A stretch of 7,735 nucleotides of DNA, taken from positions 1-7,735 of the forward strand of contig CAKROP010000085.1 in assembly GCA_934373375.1 (NCBI GenBank), read 5' to 3'. The position numbers were made by a program, and so were the translations under genes. The DNA comes from an uncultured Anaerosacchariphilus sp. GTDB lineage: Bacteria; Bacillota; Clostridia; Lachnospirales; Lachnospiraceae. A model generated the notes under the pieces. It worked only from the letters and a program-made list of their open reading frames with translations. It had not been told where the DNA came from and did no database searches. Positions 1 through 5,490 of this stretch are shown in pieces; positions within the stretch are counted from its first letter, which is position 1, and every line of letters starts with the position of its first letter.

Positions 1-985
1 GAATAATATCATGACGGCTCTCGATGCTGTCCGGCACTACCGCAAAGCCCAGTTTTTCATAGATATTGGCTGCGAAAATCGCGCCCTTTAAGGCTGCCGC
101 CGTAACCGTGGGTGCCAGGAAAAAGCCCTGATAGAAACTGGTCATAACGCCCAGGGACGCGCCCACCTCCCTGCCGAGGCCCGGAGAAGTCAGACGGTAT
201 GCCGCGTTTTCCACATACTGTTCTTTTCCCACGATATAACCGCCGATGGGAGCCAGGCCGCCGCCCGGGTTCTTGATGAGAGACCCTACGCAGAGATCCG
301 CGCCTACATCCGTGGGCTCGATCCGTTCTACAAACTCGCCATAGCAGTTGTCCACCATGCAGATCACATCCGGCTTTCTTTCTTTTATAAATGCAATCAA
401 CTCGCCAATCCGCTGTACAGAAAGAGTCGGACGGGTCTGATAGCCCTTGGAACGCTGGATGGTCACCAGCTTTGTACGCTCATTTAAGGCTGCCTCAATG
501 GCCGGATAATCGAAGCTTCCGTCCTCCTTTAAATCCACCTGACGATAGGTCACGCCATATTCGGCCAGGGAACCGTTGGACGGACGGATACCGATGACCT
601 CCTCCAGGGTATCGTAGGGCTTGCCCACCGGAGAAAGGAGCTCGTCGCCGGGACGCAGGTTTCCGGACAGGGCTACTGCCAGAGCGTGCGTACCGCAGGC
701 AATCTGCGGACGCACCAGAGCCGCCTCCGCGTGAAACGCGGCAGCGTAGACTTCCTCCAGCTTATCTCTTCCCAGATCGTTATAGCCATAGCCGCTGGTA
801 GCTGCGAAGCAGGCCGCCTCCACACGGTTTTTCTGCATGGCCCCCACAACCTTAAGCTGATTGTATTCAGCAGTCTCATCAATCCGGTCAAAACGATCTT
901 TTAAGCCCTTTTCTATCTCCTGTCCAAATGCGTATACCGCCGGGCTGATGCCCAGATCCCGGTACATGTTTTCTGTCTGTGTCAT
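1..985 (-). CDS. ynbB: PLP-dependent methionine gamma-lyase-like protein, YnbB / aluminium-resistance family (3' end cut by window)
   Basis: The ATG at 985-983 opens a frame that stays open to the left edge (328 codons visible; I recall about 420 for the family, so the C-terminal domain is missing). It is a fold-type I PLP enzyme. Seen by translation: a phosphate-binding-type stretch CGTHALAVAL at residues 97-106, VDNCYGEF at 211-218 with Asp212 as the likely partner of the pyridine nitrogen, and SLIKNPGGGLAP around 235-246 with Lys238 as the predicted Schiff-base lysine. These motifs are characteristic of the YnbB/COG4100 group, annotated variously as cystathionine beta-lyase-like, methionine gamma-lyase or aluminium resistance protein; its true substrate is not established. 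The start lies inside the end of miaA (ATGA overlap, 4 nt), so it is almost certainly translated by coupling from the same mRNA. The family call is firm; the reaction is not. Confidence 0.9.
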   Translation of the reverse strand, partial: MTQTENMYRDLGISPAVYAFGQEIEKGLKDRFDRIDETAEYNQLKVVGAMQKNRVEAACFAATSGYGYNDLGRDKLEEVYAAAFHAEAALVRPQIACGTHALAVALSGNLRPGDELLSPVGKPYDTLEEVIGIRPSNGSLAEYGVTYRQVDLKEDGSFDYPAIEAALNERTKLVTIQRSKGYQTRPTLSVQRIGELIAFIKERKPDVICMVDNCYGEFVERIEPTDVGADLCVGSLIKNPGGGLAPIGGYIVGKEQYVENAAYRLTSPGLGREVGASLGVMTSFYQGFFLAPTVTAAALKGAIFAANIYEKLGFAVVPDSIESRHDII

Positions 986-1929
986 TTCATAATTCCTCTT
1001 TCTTTTATTATTTTCAGCATAAATGCAAGAATTTTCTTATCATCGTACGCGAATTCCGGTTTTTCCACCCAGATCACATCCCGTTCCCGCCGGAACCAGG
1101 TGAGCTGGCGCTTGGCAAAATGCCTGGTATCCCGTTTCAGGACGCGCACGGCCTCCTCCAGTGGTATTTCCCCGTCAAGATAATCCAGGATTTCTTTGTA
1201 CCCCAGCCCCTGCATGGAGACCATGCCGCGCTTACAGCCTTCGTTTTTAAGGCTCTCCACTTCTTTCACCAGGCCGTCCTTCATCATTTCGTCTACCCGT
1301 CGGTCGATGCGCCCGTAAAGGCTCGCGCGATCGTCATTCAGGACGAAGTAGGCGAAGTTGTAGGGTGATTCCTTTTCCCGCTGCTCCTCATTATGTTCAG
1401 AGATACGCTCGCCGGTCATTTCATAATATTCCAGGGCGCGGATAATCCGCTTTACGTTGTTGGCATGGATTTCTTCCGCAGCTTTTGGATCCACCTGGGC
1501 CAGTCGGGCGTGGAAGGCTTCCGGGCCTTCCTCTGCGGCCAGGGCCTCCAGGTTCGCGCGAAGCTCCGCATTTCCCTCATTTTCGGTAAAATCAATATCG
1601 TAGAGCAGCGCCTGGATATAGAAACCGGTGCCACCGGTCAGGATGGGGATGTGACCCCGGGACCAGATGTCTTCCATAGCGGCTTTTGCCAGTTTCTGGA
1701 AAAGAACCACATGAAAATCTTCCTCCGGTTCCAGAACATCGATCAGATGATGGGGGACGCCCTGCATCTCCTCCGGGCGGATCTTGGCGGATCCGATATC
1801 CATGCGGCGGTAAACCTGCATAGAATCGGCGGAAATGATTTCGCCGTTTACGGCTTTCGCCAGGGCAATGGATAGCTTTGTTTTTCCGACGGCGGTGGGA
1901 CCGGTCAGGATAATCAGGGGCTTTTTCAC
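982..1929 (-). CDS. miaA: tRNA dimethylallyltransferase MiaA
   Basis: A complete 315-residue protein of normal family length. MiaA transfers a dimethylallyl group from DMAPP to N6 of A37, next to the anticodon, in tRNAs reading U-starting codons; it is cytosolic. Visible motifs: P-loop GPTAVGKT at residues 10-17, SADSMQVY at 33-40 with the predicted catalytic Asp35, MDIGSAK at 43-49, GVPHHLIDV at 57-65, GGTGFY at 99-104, NNVKRIIRALE at 157-167 and the C-terminal RHFAKRQLTWFRR at 269-281. The start is GTG at 1929-1927, fixed by an AGAGGAGG ribosome site 9 nt upstream and by the N-terminus lying directly before the P-loop. It is first in an operon with the ynbB-like gene, whose ATG overlaps the miaA TGA. 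In related Clostridia miaA often follows mutS/mutL; here an ABC transporter operon and a terminator lie upstream instead. Confidence 0.98.
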   Translation of the reverse strand: MKKPLIILTGPTAVGKTKLSIALAKAVNGEIISADSMQVYRRMDIGSAKIRPEEMQGVPHHLIDVLEPEEDFHVVLFQKLAKAAMEDIWSRGHIPILTGGTGFYIQALLYDIDFTENEGNAELRANLEALAAEEGPEAFHARLAQVDPKAAEEIHANNVKRIIRALEYYEMTGERISEHNEEQREKESPYNFAYFVLNDDRASLYGRIDRRVDEMMKDGLVKEVESLKNEGCKRGMVSMQGLGYKEILDYLDGEIPLEEAVRVLKRDTRHFAKRQLTWFRRERDVIWVEKPEFAYDDKKILAFMLKIIKERGIMK

Positions 1930-1938
1930 GATGGACGT

Positions 1939-1946
1939 CCTCCTCT
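1939..1946 (-). promoter_or_regulatory. Ribosome binding site of miaA (supports a GTG start)
   Basis: On the minus strand the sequence reads AGAGGAGG, followed by 9 nt and then GTG. No ATG in the miaA frame lies nearby, so this site decides the GTG start. Confidence 0.85.
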
Positions 1947-1965
1947 CTTAATTGCAATCTGTTTT

Positions 1966-1994
1966 ATTCTAATATGAATTGTTCGGATTTTCAA
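1966..1994 (-). promoter_or_regulatory. Sigma-A-type promoter of the miaA-ynbB operon
   Basis: The minus strand carries TTGAAA (1994-1989), a 17-nt spacer, then TAGAAT (1971-1966), each one base from consensus. Transcription should start near 1959, giving a leader of about 30 nt that holds only the ribosome site. It sits directly after the terminator of the ABC transporter operon, as expected for an independent unit. Seen by eye; not scored against a model. Confidence 0.75.
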
Positions 1995-2008
1995 CTGGGT
2001 TTTGTGGT

Positions 2009-2047
2009 AAAAATACGGGCGGGGGAGAAATTTTTTCTCCCCCGCCC
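2009..2047 (-). terminator. Intrinsic terminator of the amino-acid ABC transporter operon
   Basis: A perfect 14-bp inverted repeat (2017-2030 with 2034-2047) closes a 3-nt loop. The outer half of the stem is almost pure G/C and the inner end is A/T. On the minus strand the stem is followed by TATTTTTA, so the polarity matches the operon ending at 2090. The plus-strand side has no comparable T-run directly after the stem and no plus-strand gene leads into it. A smaller 6-bp palindrome (2051-2066) sits just before it. Confidence 0.93.
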
Positions 2048-2089
2048 TCACGTTTTGACAAAAACGCTTTGGTCAGAGATGTTTTTATT

Positions 2090-2875
2090 TTACCCCTGCG
2101 TGAAGCGGGACAGGAACTGTCGCGTACGCTCTTCGCGGGTATGCTCAAAGACCTCTTCGGGCGTGCCTTTTTCCAGGATGCGACCGTCGTCCATGAAGAT
2201 GACCTGGCTGGCCACGTCGCGGGCGAAGGCCATTTCATGGGTAACGATAATCATCGTGGTTTTCTGATCCGCCAGTTCTTTGATGACTCTCAGGACCTCG
2301 CCGGTAAGCTCCGGGTCGAGAGCTGACGTCGGTTCGTCAAAGCAGAGGATGTCAGGCTTCAGGGCCAGGGCGCGGGCGATGGCTACGCGCTGGCACTGAC
2401 CGCCGGAGAGCTGGTGGGGATAGTTGTTCATTCGGTCCGCCAGTCCCATCTGGGTCAGGAGATTTTTGGCCTCGGCCTCGATCTCTGCGTGAATTTCTTT
2501 TTTACGGGCTTTGTAGTCCGGCTGTTCCTTGGCCAGCAGCTCTTTGGCCAACATAACGTTACCCAGGGCCGTGTACTGCGGGAACAGATTGAAAGACTGG
2601 AAGACCAGTCCGAAATGCAGTCTCTTTTTACGGATCTCAGATTCCTGACGGGTCTGTGGATCTGCGGCGTCGAACAGGGTCTCGCCGTTTACACGGATGA
2701 CGCCTGTGTCCGGGTGCTCCAGGAAGTTCAGGCAGCGGAGAAATGTGGTCTTACCGCTTCCGGAGGATCCGATGATGGATACCACATCGCCTTTTTCCAG
2801 GGTAAAGCTGATATCTTTTAAAACCTCTGTTTTGTCAAAGGTTTTGCTTACATGTTCTACTTCCAGTATTGCCAT
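2090..2875 (-). CDS. Polar amino-acid ABC transporter, ATP-binding protein (GlnQ/HisP-like)
   Basis: A complete 261-residue cytoplasmic ATPase that would power the importer encoded just upstream. Motifs in order: Walker A GSSGSGKT at 36-43, Q-loop Gln93 in VFQSFNLF, signature LSGGQ at 156-160, Walker B ILCFDE at 176-181, SALD D-loop at 184-187 and switch His213 in VTHEM. All catalytic residues are intact. Two details differ from the GlnQ sequence as I remember it. The usual LSGGQQQR reads LSGGQCQR (Cys161), and the helical segment at about 108-141 is roughly 10 residues longer, rich in Lys and Glu. The ATG at 2875 follows AAGGAGG (2890-2884) with an 8-nt spacer. It is the last gene of the operon, with a strong terminator 40 nt downstream. 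The substrate cannot be read from the ATPase. Confidence 0.96.
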   Translation of the reverse strand: MAILEVEHVSKTFDKTEVLKDISFTLEKGDVVSIIGSSGSGKTTFLRCLNFLEHPDTGVIRVNGETLFDAADPQTRQESEIRKKRLHFGLVFQSFNLFPQYTALGNVMLAKELLAKEQPDYKARKKEIHAEIEAEAKNLLTQMGLADRMNNYPHQLSGGQCQRVAIARALALKPDILCFDEPTSALDPELTGEVLRVIKELADQKTTMIIVTHEMAFARDVASQVIFMDDGRILEKGTPEEVFEHTREERTRQFLSRFTQG

Positions 2876-2898
2876 TCTTACGTCCTCCTTATCTGAAA

Positions 2899-2921
2899 AG
2901 AATCCTGCTTCGCAGGATTCT
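2899..2921 (-). other. Hairpin just upstream of the ATPase ribosome binding site
   Basis: A perfect 10-bp inverted repeat (2899-2908 with 2912-2921) with a 3-nt loop. On the minus strand the stem is followed by TTTTCAG and, 8 nt after the stem, by the ATPase ribosome site. The short T-run is weak for a full terminator. A partial attenuator, an mRNA-stabilising stem or a translation-control element are all possible. Confidence 0.7.
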
Positions 2922-2941
2922 CCGCCGCAGTGCGATAATAT

Positions 2942-2986
2942 TTTCAGGTAACAGGGAATTCCATCGGAATTTCCTGTTATCTGAAA
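2942..2986 (-). other. Long imperfect hairpin containing the permease stop codon
   Basis: The arms 2942-2962 and 2966-2986 pair over 21 positions with a 3-nt loop and two non-Watson-Crick positions. In minus-strand RNA these two are C-A mismatches; in plus-strand RNA they would be G-U pairs. The TAA of the permease (2979-2977) lies inside the 5' arm of the transcript, so terminating ribosomes would open the stem. No T-run follows, so it is not an intrinsic terminator. Confidence 0.75.
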
Positions 2987-3663
2987 TAGTCCAGTTTCCG
3001 CTCCAGACGCTCCAGAAGGACCGTCAGAACACCGTTGAATATCAGATAGTAGACGGCTGTGAAGAACAGCGGCCAGATCTCACCCGCGATTCCCTGGGAT
3101 CCCTTCATGAAAGCCTGTCCGGCCCAGATGATCTCCTGCAGGGCGATGATACGCGCCAGGGAAGTATCCTTTACCAGGGTGATGATTTCATTGGACATGG
3201 GCGGTACGATGCGCTTGATCATCTGCATCAGCTTAACCTTGAAGAAAATCTGGGTCTTGGTCATACCAAGCACCAGACCGGCTTCTTCCTGCCCGGCAGG
3301 AACACTCTGAATGCCGCCGCGATAGATTTCGGAAAAATAGCAGGCATAATTAAGGATGAAGGACAGGGACGCGGCCAGGAACCGACCGGTCTCTCCACCG
3401 CCCCAGATCTGCTTATGCAATACCAGTCCCGGGAAATAAAAGATGATTAAAAGCTGGATCATAAGCGGCGTACCGCGTATGATCCAGACGATGAATTTGG
3501 ATAACATACTCAAGGGGCGGAATTTGGACATGGACCCGAAGGCTATCACCAGTCCTAAGGGTACCGCTCCTATCAATGTGATGAAAAATAATCTCAGTGT
3601 CTGCAGAAAGCCGCTGTTCAATGCTCCCAGAACAATCGGCATCTGTTCTATGATTCGTTCCAT
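2977..3663 (-). CDS. Polar amino-acid ABC transporter, permease (His/Glu/Gln/Arg family)
   Basis: A complete 228-residue inner-membrane subunit of normal family size. Hydrophobic stretches near residues 20-42, 53-80, 96-114 and 197-217 are likely membrane segments. Hallmarks are RGTPLMIQ at 63-70, the EAA loop around 121-152 (GQEEAGLVLGMT) that docks on the ATPase, and NEIITLVKDTSL at 158-169, all typical of the HisM/GlnP-like family. One permease gene in the operon implies a homodimer. The ATG at 3663 has only a weak, closely placed ribosome site (AGAGAAG with a 4-nt spacer), unlike the strong sites of the genes around it; the next Met (residue 8) has no better one. It starts 26 nt after the binding-protein stop, through an A-rich gap. 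A 101-nt gap with two hairpins separates it from the ATPase gene. Confidence 0.95.
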   Translation of the reverse strand: MERIIEQMPIVLGALNSGFLQTLRLFFITLIGAVPLGLVIAFGSMSKFRPLSMLSKFIVWIIRGTPLMIQLLIIFYFPGLVLHKQIWGGGETGRFLAASLSFILNYACYFSEIYRGGIQSVPAGQEEAGLVLGMTKTQIFFKVKLMQMIKRIVPPMSNEIITLVKDTSLARIIALQEIIWAGQAFMKGSQGIAGEIWPLFFTAVYYLIFNGVLTVLLERLERKLDYFR

Positions 3664-3689
3664 TTTACTTCTCTTTTGCTTTTATTTTA

Positions 3690-4562
3690 TTACTCCTGTA
3701 CCAGAGCAGCCTGTACGCCGTACTTCTCTGCGCATGCCTTCATGCTTCCATCTGCTGTAGCGTTTGCGAAGAACTCGTCCAGAACGGCTGCCAGGTCAGA
3801 ACCCTTACGGAAGCCAACGCCGTATTTCTCACTGTTCAGGGCTACGGTATAAGTCAGATCCGCATAGCTGGTTCCCTCACCAATCATGGCCGCTGCCATC
3901 AGAGAGTCGATAACTGCCGCGTCGGATGTGCCGGATGCCACTTCGAGCAGGGCGTCGGACTGTGCCTTCACCGGTGTGTAGTTAAGTCCAAGGGCGCTGA
4001 CCTCTGCCTCTCCGGCACTGCCAGCCTCTACCGCGAAGCTTAAATCCTTCAGGCTGTCGGTATCCTGATACTTATCCGCTGCATCCTTCGGTACTACGAC
4101 TACCTGCGCGTTATTCAGATATGCGCCGGTGCACTCCATGGAGCTTGTGACCTCGTCAGTCAGGGTCATGCCGTTCCATACGCAGTCGATGCTCTTGCCG
4201 TCCAGCTCCAGAACCTTATTATCCCAGTCAATCTCTACGAACTCCACGTCTACGCCCAGGCTCTCCGCGAAGGCCTTTGCCATATCTGCGTCAAAGCCGA
4301 CCCAGTCGCCATTCTCATCTTTATAATCCATGGGCTCGAAATCGGTGATGCCGACTACCAGAGTCCCCTTGTCTACCACATAGGCCATGTCGCTGTCTGC
4401 GGAAGCTGTATCAGCCTCTGCCGCGTCATCCTCGCTGTCCTCAGCCGCGTCCTGGGCGTCGGTATTGGTTACTACTTCTTCTTTACCGGAAGATCCGCAG
4501 CCTGCCAGCATGGAAGCTGCCATTACTCCACATAAAAATACGCTTAATACTTTCTTTTTCAT
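3690..4562 (-). CDS. Polar amino-acid ABC transporter, substrate-binding lipoprotein
   Basis: A 290-residue precursor. The N-terminus MKKKVLSVFLCGVMAASM is a lipoprotein signal peptide ending in LAGC (19-22), so Cys22 should be lipidated and the protein tethered outside the membrane. An acidic, Asp/Glu/Ala/Ser-rich linker (about 23-58) precedes a two-lobe SBP_bac_3 domain: GTLVVGITDFEPMDY near 66-80, GFDADMAKAFAE 89-100, WNGMTLTDEV 129-138 and DAAVIDSLM 214-222. In GlnH/HisJ the position after TDE is an Arg that holds the ligand carboxylate; here it is Val138, so binding may differ. The frame runs upstream to an ATG at 4616, but the 18 extra residues would mask the signal peptide. The start at 4562 has GGGAGG 7 nt upstream and is preferred. 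It is the first gene of the importer operon. The substrate is an amino acid or relative, not further defined. Confidence 0.95.
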   Translation of the reverse strand: MKKKVLSVFLCGVMAASMLAGCGSSGKEEVVTNTDAQDAAEDSEDDAAEADTASADSDMAYVVDKGTLVVGITDFEPMDYKDENGDWVGFDADMAKAFAESLGVDVEFVEIDWDNKVLELDGKSIDCVWNGMTLTDEVTSSMECTGAYLNNAQVVVVPKDAADKYQDTDSLKDLSFAVEAGSAGEAEVSALGLNYTPVKAQSDALLEVASGTSDAAVIDSLMAAAMIGEGTSYADLTYTVALNSEKYGVGFRKGSDLAAVLDEFFANATADGSMKACAEKYGVQAALVQE

Positions 4563-4569
4563 AATCTGT

Positions 4570-4575
4570 CCTCCC
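4570..4575 (-). promoter_or_regulatory. Ribosome binding site deciding the binding-protein start
   Basis: GGGAGG on the minus strand, 7 nt before the ATG at 4562-4560. The in-frame ATG at 4616 has no comparable site, so the shorter protein that starts at the lipoprotein signal is favoured. Confidence 0.85.
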
Positions 4576-4664
4576 ACTGCCGACTCTGCGGCTGATTCGT
4601 TACCGATTTCTTTCATTCTCTACCATTCAATCACTGTACAACGATAAAGTGACGGTACCATTGC

Positions 4665-4693
4665 ATTTTAACATCTGGTTTCTGGTCTGTCAA
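4665..4693 (-). promoter_or_regulatory. Strong sigma-A-type promoter of the amino-acid transporter operon
   Basis: The minus strand has a perfect TTGACA (4693-4688), a 17-nt spacer and TAAAAT (4670-4665), with a TG one base before the -10 (extended -10). The predicted start is near 4658, giving a leader of about 95 nt before the binding-protein ATG. The spacer is almost filled by a tandem 7-mer, TCTGGTT then TCTGGTC on the plus strand (4674-4687), a possible operator. No T-box or known riboswitch pattern is recognisable in the leader; only short weak stems are present. Confidence 0.82.
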
Positions 4694-4701
4694 CCCGAAC
4701 T

Positions 4702-5490
4702 TTACGCATAGCGGGTATTTTTTTCATATTCCCGCTCCAGCTCATAGATTTTCTCCGCCAGATGTTCCGGCTGTTCCAGATGCTCCTCTGCCTCGGACAG
4801 AAGCCGATCATAGTCCTCCATATATTCTGAGAGCTGTTCTCCATGAATATTCTGAAGCTCCATGGCCTGTTCAAAATCTTCGTCGGACAATCCCAGCCGC
4901 ATGGCAAAGACATACTCCTTCAGGACCTCCGGATCCTTCTGGTACTGCCAGGATGTGCGAAATGCCCGTGCAGCCCTTCCAAACTGAAACAAACGGCTGT
5001 AGCAGACGCCCAGATTGTTCCAGACATGGGCATAAAACTCCACACCCAGCCGATCGCTCTGCCGGATGTCCAGAATCTTTTCATATTCGTAAATGGACGC
5101 CAGATAATTACCGTTGATGAAATATTCGTCGGCCCGGAGCTTCAGCCGTTCCTGCTCCTGGTAAGTGTTCAGCACCTTCATCCTGGAAGAAAGCTCCGTC
5201 AGCTCCTCCCGGGTATAATAGTCAACGCTCCGAAGGATGGTCAGAACCATATTCTGGATGCTGCTTCCAGCCTCGGCTCCCTTTTTCAGCTTCTCCGCCA
5301 AATCCGGATTGTGGGCTTCCGTCCGAAGCCATTCCCAGAGGCGTTTCCCCAGCATCTGACGATCGGCCAGATAGACATTTTCGTACAGGAAAAACGCCAG
5401 CTCCTCCATGGAATACAGGCGGATGCCCATGCTCTCTATGTAATAGGGCGTCTTTACCGGTTCATCCCGGCAAATCATCACTGCTCCCAT
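4702..5490 (-). CDS. TPR protein of the Hsp70-like cluster, function unknown
   Basis: A complete 262-residue soluble protein with no signal peptide or membrane segment. The N-terminal part (about 5-60) contains YYIESMGIRLYSMEELAFFL, a pattern I associate with uncharacterised Lachnospiraceae proteins. The middle holds at least two TPR-like helix pairs: about 113-140 (RADEYFINGNYLASIYEYEKIL) and 154-186 (WNNLGVCYSRLFQFGRAARAF). The C-terminal 60 residues are acidic and probably form a long helix or coiled coil. The start at 5490 overlaps the last 13 nt of the Hsp70-like gene and has AAGGAGG 9 nt upstream. Met5 (5478) would make a TGATG stop-start overlap but has a poorer site. The overlap implies translational coupling. 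TPR domains often dock on Hsp70-type proteins, so a partner role is a reasonable inference, not shown. It is last in its cluster, with no terminator before the next promoter. Confidence 0.85.
   Translation of the reverse strand: MGAVMICRDEPVKTPYYIESMGIRLYSMEELAFFLYENVYLADRQMLGKRLWEWLRTEAHNPDLAEKLKKGAEAGSSIQNMVLTILRSVDYYTREELTELSSRMKVLNTYQEQERLKLRADEYFINGNYLASIYEYEKILDIRQSDRLGVEFYAHVWNNLGVCYSRLFQFGRAARAFRTSWQYQKDPEVLKEYVFAMRLGLSDEDFEQAMELQNIHGEQLSEYMEDYDRLLSEAEEHLEQPEHLAEKIYELEREYEKNTRYA

Noticed and set aside
979..1875. Plus-strand open frames of 129 and 160 codons opposite miaA
   Set aside because: miaA is unmistakable on the other strand; these are shadows with no supporting signals.
2051..2066. 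6-bp palindrome CGTTTT/AAAACG before the terminator, considered as an operator
   Set aside because: It lies at the end of an operon, far from a promoter -35/-10 it could control, and is short and A/T-rich. Most likely part of the 3' untranslated end.
2869..3450. Plus-strand open frame of 193 codons opposite the permease and intergenic gap
   Set aside because: It is antisense to a permease with clear family motifs, its translation has no recognisable domain, and there is no ribosome site or promoter for it.
4563..4616. 18-residue N-terminal extension of the binding protein from the ATG at 4616
   Set aside because: It would bury the lipoprotein signal peptide and has no good ribosome site, whereas the ATG at 4562 has GGGAGG at 7 nt.
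4600..4626. Eight-codon leader frame in the transporter 5' leader
   Set aside because: It has no ribosome site and no run of a single amino-acid codon that would suggest attenuation.
4631..4652. Possible leader stem TCACT/AGTGA with a 12-nt loop
   Set aside because: Only 5 bp with a large loop, no T-run and no match to a riboswitch or T-box that I recognise.
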